Position numbers and translations under genes: made by a program
The notes under the pieces: model-generated
What the model saw: the letters and a program-made list of their open reading frames with translations, nothing else
Told to the model about the DNA's origin: nothing
The model's database searches: none
Shown here: one piece after another, positions 53,097-61,840 of the stretch
Position numbering within the stretch: the stretch's first letter is position 1
Layout of the letters: the number at the start of each line of letters is the position of its first letter
Assembly (NCBI GenBank): GCA_025056215.1
Contig: JANWWC010000004.1
Coordinates: forward strand, 186,001 to 250,000
Length of the DNA: 64,000 nucleotides
Direction of reading: 5' to 3'
Source of the DNA: Cytophagales bacterium
GTDB taxonomy: Bacteria > Bacteroidota > Bacteroidia > Cytophagales > Flammeovirgaceae

Positions 53097-54527
53097 TTAA
53101 TTAGAATGCCGTCTTTCTTCGAATTCGATGAAGCCTACGAGGTTTTGAGGTTCTAACCGCCTTCCGATAATTTTTTGGTTTTTATCTAGTAAATAAATCA
53201 TAGGAGTAGTGCGCACGTCGTATTTTTCTTTAGGACGGTCTTGATAATAAGGGTCAGAAAGATTGATAAAAGCCCCAAAGTTATACTCACGCACAAATTT
53301 TTTCCACTCTTCTACATCTAAAATTGTAGAAATGGCAAGTACTTTTATGTCGTAACCTTTTAAGATAAGCTCGTCATAAGCTTTTTTGAGCTCGGGAGCA
53401 GCTTTTCGGCAGTGTCCGCATCCTGGGTCATAAAAGAAAAGAATTATATATTTTGCTTTTACATCTCTTAAAGAAACTCTTCTAAGCAAAGTGTCGTACA
53501 ACACCATTTGAGGTGCAAACTTGCCAATCAGATTGGGCTTTAATTCTTCTACGCGCTTTCGCAAATTAGCAAGCAAAGTGGAATCAGCCCATGTAGCCAT
53601 TCCGCTTAAGTAATATTTTTCGGCCAAATGAACAAATACATTTTCCATTCCCATAATATTAGAGCGCTCGTAGTGATTAGTAAGCGTGACTAAAAAATAG
53701 CGAAACATATCTTTGTTTGCTCTTGCCTTTTCAATGATGAAAGTAGCAGATTCGATGGCAGAATCAGGGACGGCAGGTGTTAGCTTTTCGATGTATTCCA
53801 TAACGCGCTCGTGCATGAAAGGAGAGCGCAAATAAGTAAGATCTCCAAAATTGATATTATCAAAAAAATGCTTTTTGTAGTAAAGATAAGCGTAGTTTTC
53901 TGGGTCGTTAGGTTGTTTGGGAGGAATATCTTCATCAGTCATTCGCTCCATGAGCCAAATATTTTTAGCTAATACAGTAGTAGGATTTTTTTCGGCTAAC
54001 TTGCGGCGATATTGTCTTACTTCACGGTCCAGTGCTCTCATTTTCTCCAAAATGGTAGCAGAGTCAGCCGGATTGCTCTTAGAAATTTCGTAAGCGCGAT
54101 TCAATTCGTTAAATTCTTTTTGTTTTCCCTCCATATATCGCTGAAAATCAAAAAATAACTGATTTTCGAATGAGCCTTTCACTTTCATCTTAGTAATAAG
54201 AGCGCTCGTGTCAGATTCCATCGTAAATTTTTGTTCTGTATCGTTTACAATAAAATCGAAGTATAAATTGCTTGGGCAATAGAGAAAGTACATTCCCGCT
54301 TCTAACTTGGAGTTTCCATCGAATACAAAAACTCCTCCCTTTTGCACTTTCGCAGTATCTTTTGCGTACTTCTGATTTCCATAGTGGTACCCTAAATAAG
54401 CAATTGTGTCGCGCGTATTAGGAATTTTGATTTCGATGCGATAGCTTTCTATGGAATTACTCTTTTTTTGCGCTTGTACGGAGTAAATCAGAAGAAAACT
54501 GCTGAAAAGGTATATGATTTTTTTCAT
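53097..54527 (-). CDS. secreted TlpA-like thioredoxin with DUF4369/DUF5106-type N-terminal region
   Basis: 476 residues from the ATG at 54527, where a signal peptide begins (MKKIIYLFSSFLLIYSVQAQ). A candidate promoter just upstream rules out the longer frame from 54623. The N-terminal half is of the beta-sandwich DUF4369 type (strands at about 30-120), then helical, and the C-terminal 140 residues are thioredoxin-like, with Cys370-x-x-Cys373 (DPGCGHC) and a TTPMIYLLD cis-Pro segment. Such Bacteroidota proteins act as periplasmic thiol-disulfide oxidoreductases. The substrate is not known. Confidence 0.86.
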   Translation of the reverse strand: MKKIIYLFSSFLLIYSVQAQKKSNSIESYRIEIKIPNTRDTIAYLGYHYGNQKYAKDTAKVQKGGVFVFDGNSKLEAGMYFLYCPSNLYFDFIVNDTEQKFTMESDTSALITKMKVKGSFENQLFFDFQRYMEGKQKEFNELNRAYEISKSNPADSATILEKMRALDREVRQYRRKLAEKNPTTVLAKNIWLMERMTDEDIPPKQPNDPENYAYLYYKKHFFDNINFGDLTYLRSPFMHERVMEYIEKLTPAVPDSAIESATFIIEKARANKDMFRYFLVTLTNHYERSNIMGMENVFVHLAEKYYLSGMATWADSTLLANLRKRVEELKPNLIGKFAPQMVLYDTLLRRVSLRDVKAKYIILFFYDPGCGHCRKAAPELKKAYDELILKGYDIKVLAISTILDVEEWKKFVREYNFGAFINLSDPYYQDRPKEKYDVRTTPMIYLLDKNQKIIGRRLEPQNLVGFIEFEERRHSN

Positions 54528-54550
54528 ACTCTGCTCGAGATTAATAAAAC

Positions 54551-54603
54551 ATTTAGCGAACATCTTTTTATTTTCTATCGCTAAATTTTTACTCAAATTT
54601 AGC
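54551..54603. repeat. three ATTTAGC half-sites around the TlpA promoter
   Basis: ATTTAGCGA (54551-54559) and its complement TCGCTAAAT (54578-54586) form a 9-base inverted pair. The second site also pairs perfectly with AAATTTAGC (54595-54603), giving a 9-base palindrome 54580-54603 that overlaps the -7 element. This resembles an operator, but AT-rich chance is possible. Confidence 0.4.
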
Positions 54604-54626
54604 AATAGGCTATCACAATCCACAAA
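54594..54626 (-). promoter_or_regulatory. candidate promoter for the TlpA-like gene
   Basis: Minus-strand TTTG (54626-54623), 21-base spacer, TAAATTTG (54601-54594), the latter exact. The start codon is 67 bases downstream. Confidence 0.5.
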
Positions 54627-54677
54627 CGAGGAATAAATTTTTGATGCAAAGCTATTGAAGAAAACTTATTTAGCCGA

Positions 54678-57107
54678 TTACCATTCGATTTTTATTTCTT
54701 TATCTTGTAGTTCGAATTCTATAAAAGAAAGATTTTGTACTCTTCCGTACACATCATTGATGTCGTAGAACGGGTCGAAAGCAGAAATAGGGGTAAAAAA
54801 GCTAAAATCAACAGATTGAGCTTTTATTTTTTGTTTGTTCACTTCTGCTTTGTGAATAGATTCGAATCCGTGAAAGTATAGGCGCGCTTTTTCGTAAGAA
54901 CAAATAAAACTTCCTTCTTTTTCTTTAAGGATAAGTTCGCTTTTTTCTGCTTTGTATTTAATTTTTCGCTTGTAGTAATTTCCTTCTCGATATTCGTAGC
55001 TAATTCCATCGTCTTCATAAAACACAAATTCGCAGTCTTCTTTTCCTTTGTATAAGTGAATATGAAGAATACTATCAGGCACTTCGTAATAATGATTTCC
55101 AGCCTTTTGAGTTAGAAAAATGCTTCCTGCTTTTACGAAAACAGGCAATTTTTCTTTAGGGGTTTCGACAAAAATTTCTTGTTTTCCAGCATAATGCGTA
55201 TCATCATAAAGGCTGTACCAGTTTCCTTTGGGTAAGTATACTTTAGAAATCGCTTGCCCACTCTCGATAGGACACACCAAAAGCGCTTCTCCAAACATAA
55301 ATTCATTTTGATAAGAAGGCTGATAAATCATTTCGTCGTAAGGATATTCGATAGCTAAACTTCTAGCAATCGGCAAGCCACTTTGAGTAGCCTGGTAAAA
55401 CGTTGAATATAGATAAGGTTTCATTTGGTAGCGAAACTTGATGTAGTTTCTGCTGATTTCTTCTACTTCTTCTCCATAGCTCCAAGGTTCAGAATCTCTG
55501 TCGTTAATCATGGTATGAGTTCTGAAGAAAGGAGCAAATGTTGCAATCGAAATCCAGCGAGCAAAAAGTTGAGGAGAGCAAGTTCCTACAAATCCCCCGA
55601 CATCGTATCCCACAAAAGGCATTCCGCTGATACCTAAGCTATTAACTAATCTCACTCCTACTAGCATGCTTTCATCGTTGCTGACATTATCGCCTGTCCA
55701 TAACGCTGCATATCTTTGAGCGCCAGCATAAGCAGCACGCGTCAGCACAAGAGAGCGTTCGTGTGGGCGAAACTTTTTTAAGCCCTCTGAGGTAGCGCGC
55801 GCCATTTGCATGCCGTATACGTTGCGGGCTTTCTTGTGAGTAGCTAAATGTCCTTCGTAGTTGAATTCTATTAGGTCTGGAATGTTTTGCCCCCAGCAAG
55901 CGGGTTCATTCATGTCGTTCCAAAAACCTGCAATACCTTCTTGAATATAATTTTGATGTAAAGAAGCCCACCATTCTCTTGTTTTAGGTTTGGTAAAATC
56001 TGGAAAATAACACCAGCCTGGCCATACTTGAGCAGCGTACGGCGTTCCATCTGGATATTTCACAAATACATCTTTTTCGATGCCTTGCTGATACACTTCA
56101 TATCCTTCTTCTATTTTAACTCCTGGGTCGATGATTACAATGACATGAAAGCCCATTTCTTTGAGTTTGCGCAACATTTCGGCAGGTTGGGGGAACCGCT
56201 TTTTGTCCCACGTAAACACTTTGTATTTTTCCATGTAATGAATATCCAAATAAAGCACATCGGCAGGAATATCGCGGTTGCGGAAGTTTTGAGCTAAATA
56301 GATAACTTCATAATCAGGATAATAACTATAACGGCATTGTTGATAGCCTAAACTCCATAAAGGTGGGAGCTCCATTCTTCCTGTAAGTGATGTATAATGC
56401 TCAATGATTTGGGCTACATTTTTTCCAGCGATGAAGTAGTAATTCATTTCTCCGTCTTCTGCCTTGAAAAAACTAAAGCGATTATTCGAAGCACCAAAAT
56501 TGAAAGTAGTTTTGTAGGTGTTGTCAAAAAAGATTCCATAAATTCCATTCTCATGGATGCCAATGTAAAACGGAATAGAAGCATACAGCGGGTCCGTTTG
56601 AGCTCCATAAGCGAAGGCATCTGTATTCCAATTTGTATAAGCGCTTCCTCGCCGATTGAGATTTCCTGTTTTTTCGCCTAATCCTATAAATTTTTCATTA
56701 GGTTGTAATGTTTTATAGCAAGCTACTTCGTTTCCTATCCAAGAAATTCCGAAAGCCTCGTCGTCTTGGCATAAGATGTTGCCCTTTGAATCTTCAAATG
56801 TAAGTCTTACTGGTTTTTGGCTAATTTTGAGCACAATAGATTTTGTAGACAACTCAATAACATCTTTGGACGGCTTTACTTGAAAAGCATTTGAAACAGG
56901 GCTGCCAATTACCGCATATGAAAAATCTCTTCTGTCAGAGTCTTTTCGAATGGCTCTGACGCGAATGATGTTTTCGCTGTAAACGCTAATAAACACAAGA
57001 GCATTTTCTACTTCCATTTCAAGTCCGTGCTCTGTTATATTGTATTCGAGAAGTTTTCCTAGACTTTCGTTGAGATGCCCAAAAATAGGTTTGTGAGTGT
57101 ATTTCAT
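54678..57107 (-). CDS. GH31 family alpha-glucosidase
   Basis: 809 residues from the ATG at 57107; the frame is open to 57158 but a promoter match lies inside that extension. GH31 layout: an N-terminal beta sandwich (about 1-225), the TIM barrel with nucleophile Asp398 in FWNDMNEP and acid/base Asp473 in WTGDN, and two C-terminal beta domains. No signal peptide, so it should be cytoplasmic and act on imported malto- or isomalto-oligosaccharides, or similar alpha-glucosides. No SusC/SusD genes occur nearby. Confidence 0.93.
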   Translation of the reverse strand: MKYTHKPIFGHLNESLGKLLEYNITEHGLEMEVENALVFISVYSENIIRVRAIRKDSDRRDFSYAVIGSPVSNAFQVKPSKDVIELSTKSIVLKISQKPVRLTFEDSKGNILCQDDEAFGISWIGNEVACYKTLQPNEKFIGLGEKTGNLNRRGSAYTNWNTDAFAYGAQTDPLYASIPFYIGIHENGIYGIFFDNTYKTTFNFGASNNRFSFFKAEDGEMNYYFIAGKNVAQIIEHYTSLTGRMELPPLWSLGYQQCRYSYYPDYEVIYLAQNFRNRDIPADVLYLDIHYMEKYKVFTWDKKRFPQPAEMLRKLKEMGFHVIVIIDPGVKIEEGYEVYQQGIEKDVFVKYPDGTPYAAQVWPGWCYFPDFTKPKTREWWASLHQNYIQEGIAGFWNDMNEPACWGQNIPDLIEFNYEGHLATHKKARNVYGMQMARATSEGLKKFRPHERSLVLTRAAYAGAQRYAALWTGDNVSNDESMLVGVRLVNSLGISGMPFVGYDVGGFVGTCSPQLFARWISIATFAPFFRTHTMINDRDSEPWSYGEEVEEISRNYIKFRYQMKPYLYSTFYQATQSGLPIARSLAIEYPYDEMIYQPSYQNEFMFGEALLVCPIESGQAISKVYLPKGNWYSLYDDTHYAGKQEIFVETPKEKLPVFVKAGSIFLTQKAGNHYYEVPDSILHIHLYKGKEDCEFVFYEDDGISYEYREGNYYKRKIKYKAEKSELILKEKEGSFICSYEKARLYFHGFESIHKAEVNKQKIKAQSVDFSFFTPISAFDPFYDINDVYGRVQNLSFIEFELQDKEIKIEW

Positions 57108-57128
57108 GTTACTAAGATTTACTATATA

Positions 57129-57159
57129 CAAACCTAAGTTTCTCAAACAGAAATTCAAA
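57129..57159 (-). promoter_or_regulatory. Bacteroidota-type promoter for the GH31 gene
   Basis: Minus-strand TTTG (57159-57156), a 19-base spacer and TAGGTTTG (57136-57129): exact match. The start at 57107 is 21 bases downstream. Confidence 0.65.
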
Positions 57160-57214
57160 TTATGAAAATTTGTTTTCAGAACTTTCTTTTGTATGAAAGG
57201 TTTACGTGAACAAA

Positions 57215-58555
57215 ATGGAGTTTTTTCAAATCGATGAAAGACTTTTTCCCATTTCTCTTCGCTACTTGTTAGCAGTAAGTGGCGGCATAGATTCTATGGT
57301 TTTATGGCATTATTGGCATACCAAAGGTTATACGTATGGTGTTGTGCATTGTAACTTTGGTTTGCGCGGAGAGGAATCTCTTCAAGAAGAGGAGTTGGTT
57401 CTTCAGACAGCCCAAGCAAGAAATGTTCCGATTTGGGTGAAGCGGTTTGAGACTCTTGAGTACGCCCAGCGCGAACGCCTTTCGATACAAGAAGCAGCTC
57501 GCCAATTGCGATACGCTTACTTCGAAGAAATTAGAAGATCTTACGGGTTTGATTATGTTCTCACAGCGCATCAGGCTAATGATCAACTTGAAACTGTTTT
57601 GTATCATCTTATCAAAGGAACGAGCCTTATTGGAATGAGAGGAATGAAGTTTCAAAATGGGTCAGTTCTCCGACCTTTTTTGCATCTCACGCGCCAGGAG
57701 TTAATGAGTTACGCTCAGGCTCATCAGGTTGAATGGAAAGAAGATAGTTCTAATACTACTGATAAGTACGCTCGCAATTTTATTCGCCATCATATTATTC
57801 CGTTAGGGAAGCAGATAAATCCTAAATGGGAAAAAACTTTTGTAAGAACGTCTCAAAAACTTTCTGCCGCTGAAAATCTTTTGAACGAGTATCTTCAGAT
57901 AATTCAAAATCGATACGTTTCTCAGCAAGAAGAGAAAATTATTATCGACAAATCGATTTTAGAAATTTGCGAGCCTGCTTTTGTGTTGTATGAGATATTA
58001 AAAAAATACAACTTTCACTATGACCAGTTATGCGTTTTGGGGCGAGACACTCCAAGAACAGGTAAAACTTTATTCTCGCATTCTCATGTCTTGCAAGTAG
58101 ATAGAAATGTTTGGGTAGTTTCTCCCCTCAAGGAAGAGCAGCGAACAGAAGTTCTTATTTTTGAGCATGATACATCAGTAGTGATAAAAAATTCTCGCTT
58201 TTTGATTGAGTATTTTTCGAATGAACAGCAAGGAAGAGCTTCTTTTGAAGAATACCTTCAAAATCCGAATCCTTTTCAAGCGTATTTTGATATTGAGCGC
58301 TTAGAATTTCCTTTGATAGTTCGTTATTGGCAAAAAGGAGACCGCATGCGCGTGTTAGGACTCAAAGGTTCTAAAAAAATTTCTGATATTTTGACCGACG
58401 AAAAAGTTTCTCCCGCTAAAAAATCGCATATTTTTGTCGTACTTTCAGGCAAAGAGATTATTTGGTTAGTAGGGTTTCGGGTTTCGGAATGCGCTAAAAT
58501 TACTCATCAAACGCGTTTTTTTGGAAAGATTTCATTTGAAAATTATGAGAATTAG
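57215..58555 (+). CDS. tilS: tRNA(Ile)-lysidine synthase
   Basis: 446 residues from the ATG at 57215; a GTG at 57206 is also possible. The PP-loop SGGIDS is at 22-27 and the LTAHQANDQLET motif follows in the N-terminal ATPase domain. The central TilS domain and a C-terminal domain (about 355-445, VRYWQKGDRM, GSKKISDILTDEKV) are present, as in full-length enzymes. It turns the CAU anticodon of a minor tRNA-Ile into LAU with lysine and ATP, an essential step. hemC overlaps its end by 11 bases. Confidence 0.95.
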   Translation: MEFFQIDERLFPISLRYLLAVSGGIDSMVLWHYWHTKGYTYGVVHCNFGLRGEESLQEEELVLQTAQARNVPIWVKRFETLEYAQRERLSIQEAARQLRYAYFEEIRRSYGFDYVLTAHQANDQLETVLYHLIKGTSLIGMRGMKFQNGSVLRPFLHLTRQELMSYAQAHQVEWKEDSSNTTDKYARNFIRHHIIPLGKQINPKWEKTFVRTSQKLSAAENLLNEYLQIIQNRYVSQQEEKIIIDKSILEICEPAFVLYEILKKYNFHYDQLCVLGRDTPRTGKTLFSHSHVLQVDRNVWVVSPLKEEQRTEVLIFEHDTSVVIKNSRFLIEYFSNEQQGRASFEEYLQNPNPFQAYFDIERLEFPLIVRYWQKGDRMRVLGLKGSKKISDILTDEKVSPAKKSHIFVVLSGKEIIWLVGFRVSECAKITHQTRFFGKISFENYEN

Positions 58556-59471
58556 AATAGGGACGCGCAATAGTCCGTTAGCATTATGGCAAGCTCAATG
58601 CGTAGCCGATTTACTTCGGTATCATGGTGCAGAAACAGAACTTATTCCCATCGAGACTAAAGGTGATAAAGTTCTTCATACTTCAATCGCTAAAATAGGG
58701 AGCAAAGGTGTTTTTACTGAAGAACTCGAAGAAAAACTCAGAAATAAAGAAATAGATATCGCAGTACATAGCGCTAAAGATTTGCCTTCTGCTCTTGCGG
58801 AAGACCTGGAAATCATTGCTTTTACTGAGCGAGAGCAAGTGAACGATGTTGTGATAAGTTTTCAACCGCACAATACGTTAGAAAGCAAAAAGCCATTAAA
58901 GATAGGCACTTCCTCTACTCGAAGAACGGCTTTGTTGCGCCGATTTTATCCTCATCATTTGGTTACCGATATGCGTGGAAATTTGCAAACACGCTTACGC
59001 AAATTACAAGAAGGAGCTTGTGACGCAATTTTATTGGCTTATGCAGGTGTTCATCGCATGAATTATCACCATTTAATAGTGCAACATTTATCGACAGATT
59101 GTTTTACGCCTGCTGTAGGGCAAGGAAGTATTGCAGTAGAAGCTTCAGTTAGTATTCCTTTGAGAATGAGAGCTTTGGTTCGTGCGGCCGTCAATCACGT
59201 TCCTACCGAGATCTGTTTGAAAACAGAAAGAGCATTTTTGCGCGCTATGAATGGCGGTTGCAGTGTTCCTGTATTCGGGTTCGCGCATTTTACACATCAG
59301 CAGTTAAATATGGTTGGAGGAATTGTCAGTTTAGATGGTTCTGAGCTTATAAAATCGTCTTTTGAATCCCCCGCATTAGAAGCATTCGAAAAAGCTACTG
59401 AGCTTGCACAACGCATTTTAGAAAATGGAGGTGCGCAAATTTTAGCTCGAATCAAAAGTGTCGGACTTTAA
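58545..59471 (+). CDS. hemC: hydroxymethylbilane synthase
   Basis: 308 residues from the ATG at 58545. The N-terminal IRIGTRNSPLALWQAQ, the SAKDLP motif (Asp79), the TSSTRRTALLRRFYP segment and Cys239 in NGGCSVP, which carries the dipyrromethane cofactor, identify it without doubt. It joins four porphobilinogens into the linear tetrapyrrole. The rest of the hem pathway is not in the window. The FecCD permease gene begins two bases after the stop, so tilS-hemC-permease is an operon; the combination suggests a heme or iron link for the permease. Confidence 0.96.
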   Translation: MRIRIGTRNSPLALWQAQCVADLLRYHGAETELIPIETKGDKVLHTSIAKIGSKGVFTEELEEKLRNKEIDIAVHSAKDLPSALAEDLEIIAFTEREQVNDVVISFQPHNTLESKKPLKIGTSSTRRTALLRRFYPHHLVTDMRGNLQTRLRKLQEGACDAILLAYAGVHRMNYHHLIVQHLSTDCFTPAVGQGSIAVEASVSIPLRMRALVRAAVNHVPTEICLKTERAFLRAMNGGCSVPVFGFAHFTHQQLNMVGGIVSLDGSELIKSSFESPALEAFEKATELAQRILENGGAQILARIKSVGL

Positions 59472-59473
59472 AA

Positions 59474-60478
59474 ATGATGAACAAAAAGTGTATTTTTTTA
59501 TTCGGATTAGGAATTTTGTTTCTTATAGGAATGTCGTTGTGGAGTTTGTTGGTAGGCAGCTATCAAATACAGTTTGACAATTTTTTCGAAGATAATACAT
59601 CTTCTCTTGTGTTTTGGCAAATTCGATTGCCTCGCATGCTAACGGCTATTGCTGCAGGTGCGGGTCTTTCTGTAGTAGGATTAGTACTTCAAACGTTTTT
59701 TCGAAATCCGTTAGCAGATGCCTCTGTATTAGGTATCGTACAAGGTTCTTCTTTAGGAGTGGCAGTTGTTTTATTGGGCTTTTATGAGAAGTCTTTTAGC
59801 GGAATAGCAGGAGAGCTTTTGGAATTCACAGGCTGGCTGGTGTTGCCTGCTGCTGCAGGTGCGTGGCTTATTATGCTACTCCTAAGCATAGTGGCTCTCA
59901 AAATGAAAAATATAAGCTATTTATTGATTACAGGTTTGATGATAGGTAGTTTGACAACTGCAATCATTGCTATATGGCAATATCAAAGTAAACCTGAGCA
60001 ATTGCAAAGCCTTTTATTTTGGTCTTTAGGAAATCTCTCAGGAACGACATTTGCAAATGCGGTTTTGTTGTTGGTAGTGAATACTATCGGAATTGGGTGG
60101 GTACTTTCGAATTACACGTCTTTTGATAAACTATCGCTCGGCGAAAAATACGCACAGCAATTAGGGGTAAACTTGAGAACTCTTAAAATGAAAATAATTT
60201 TTGTTTGCGGCATGATGGTAGGAAGCATTACAGCCTTTTGCGGACCAATAAGTTTCATAGGAATAGCAGTTCCGTTCATGGTGCGCAATACTATAAAAAC
60301 AGCGCTTTTTTTTCCTACTGCAATAGGAACCATTTTAGTGGGAAGCGGCGTGCTGCTCTTGGCAGATAATGTTTTAAAAATTTTTTCACAAAATGGATAT
60401 TTTTATCCATTGAATGCTTTACTAACCCTTTTAGGTGCTCCAATAGTGATTCAAATTTTATTTCAATATAAAACTTAA
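59474..60478 (+). CDS. FecCD-family ABC importer permease, orphan
   Basis: 334 residues with about nine or ten hydrophobic helices. The family signature is present: IRLPRMLTAIAAGAGLSVVG, then FRNPLADASVLGIVQGSSLG, and FCGPISFIGIAVP with VPF. FecCD/BtuC permeases carry siderophores, heme or cobalamin through the inner membrane as dimers, together with a periplasmic binding protein and an ATPase. Neither is adjacent. The FecE/HmuV-type ATPase at 11597-12286 is the only one in the window and likewise lacks partners. Confidence 0.93.
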   Translation: MMNKKCIFLFGLGILFLIGMSLWSLLVGSYQIQFDNFFEDNTSSLVFWQIRLPRMLTAIAAGAGLSVVGLVLQTFFRNPLADASVLGIVQGSSLGVAVVLLGFYEKSFSGIAGELLEFTGWLVLPAAAGAWLIMLLLSIVALKMKNISYLLITGLMIGSLTTAIIAIWQYQSKPEQLQSLLFWSLGNLSGTTFANAVLLLVVNTIGIGWVLSNYTSFDKLSLGEKYAQQLGVNLRTLKMKIIFVCGMMVGSITAFCGPISFIGIAVPFMVRNTIKTALFFPTAIGTILVGSGVLLLADNVLKIFSQNGYFYPLNALLTLLGAPIVIQILFQYKT

Positions 60479-61372
60479 GGAAAGCAGATTTTTTGGTTAA
60501 TTACATTTTTTCTCTTATCAAGAATGCTTATTTATAAAACTTCCTTATGATTCAGATTTTTTAGTAGGCACATCACAACTTCAAATCAATGCAGCCCGAT
60601 TTTGTTTCTTTTCTTAGTGTAATGAATCAAAGGCTTTTTTGATTTACTAAAAATGGCTTCAATCGTTAATTTGAAAATCATCGGGTTTGAAAAACATTTC
60701 TTTTTGGCAAAAAAATTAATCGAACAACTTCCAGACAAAATTTTCGCGGTCGTTTGTAAAGAAATGGCTTTAATTTTAATTCTGTCTATCTTTGTTCTGA
60801 AATCAAATCCGGGGCAGGTCAAGTATATAGCGGTTTTCAAAAGGTTTAAGTTGGGTATGTTTTAAATTCTTATTTTTTTGATTACGAACAACCTATTTAC
60901 GCTTGCAAAATTATAATCGATGTTTCATCGCTATTTGTATGATTTTTCGAAGCGTTTTTCTTTTTTCTTTATTTTTCTTTTCTGTTCATAATAACTTTGT
61001 ATTTTCATAAGGATAGATTTAGCGAAATTTTTCTTTCGTTACAAAGAGAATCTTTGGTTTTTGAGTTGTTCTGCTGTAGGAAACTCTTTTTCTCGATATT
61101 TAGAACACCAAAACAGCACAATTGAATTTTTTCCAATTAACAAATTAGACAAATGAATTTTATGATTTTTGACAAGTTTCTTTGCTTCTCTGGCTAAATT
61201 GGTAGCTTTGGAAATCGAAAAGAAGTAACTTTATTCCTCCAAAAATGTCTATTTTTTTCGCTGCAGTAAGTTCATCGTTTAAATGAATTGTTTGCAAATT
61301 CAATTGAAAATTCCATTTTTTCGAAGAATTATCACCACCTGCATAATGATTTGAAGATTATTGATGCATTCA
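60479..61372. other. gene-free stretch with coding-like remnants
   Basis: About 890 bases without an intact gene. On the plus strand, 60653-60865 is open for 70 codons and its middle (FLAKKLIEQLPDKIFAVV) vaguely recalls the L7/L12 C-terminal helices, though this is weak. On the minus strand, about 61330-61050, short open pieces in different frames (HYAGGDNSSKKWNFQL, then NLAREAKKLVKNH and GKNSIVLFWCSKYREKEF) read like decayed protein. None could be identified. Confidence 0.4.
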
Positions 61373-61804
61373 TTACCAATATTTTAGTTCCATTGTAATT
61401 TTTACGTTGCTGTTGAGAAAAATTTTAGCATCTTGAAACGAGGGAGGTCCTAAGATTGCCTTTGCATTATTAGAGAATCCGTAACCTTCTTTAGGAACTC
61501 CAATCAGATTCAAATCAAAACGATTGTTGCTGTTTTCATCGTGAAAAATAGCGATAGCGTAATTATCTTCTGGAAGTTCTGGTAGCTCTATAAGAATAGA
61601 AGAAGACTTTACGGCGTAGCTCTCTGCAAAGACTGCTTTTTGATAATCGCTTGGGAAGCCGTTAGGTGAGTTAAAAACAATAAGCCTTAGATATCCTCTT
61701 GCAGAGGAGAGATTGGGAATGTAAATTGAAAGTTTGTGCTTGGGCGGATTTGCTTTTATTGACCAACAGAACAATACAAACAATATTGATAATATTTTTC
61801 TCAT
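61373..61804 (-). CDS. secreted DUF2141 protein
   Basis: 143 residues with a signal peptide (cleavage near IKA-N). The DUF2141 signature is clear: ARGYLRLIVFN, the AIAIFHDENSNNRFDLN segment, GVPKEGYGFSNN and LGPPSFQDA. The family is a small beta-sandwich, periplasmic or secreted, common in Bacteroidota and Proteobacteria, and without assigned function. It lies 36 bases behind the SpoIIE phosphatase gene on the same strand and could be co-transcribed. Confidence 0.9.
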   Translation of the reverse strand: MRKILSILFVLFCWSIKANPPKHKLSIYIPNLSSARGYLRLIVFNSPNGFPSDYQKAVFAESYAVKSSSILIELPELPEDNYAIAIFHDENSNNRFDLNLIGVPKEGYGFSNNAKAILGPPSFQDAKIFLNSNVKITMELKYW

Positions 61805-61840
61805 CTTTTTTGTTCTACTTTGTTGTTCAAAGATATCATT

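Noticed and set aside
54528-54623. Upstream extension of the TlpA-like protein to 54623.
   Set aside because: It would bury the signal peptide by 32 residues and covers the promoter elements.
60586-60840. An 84-codon minus-strand frame as a small gene.
   Set aside because: Low complexity, no promoter, no recognisable family; the opposite frame is equally open.
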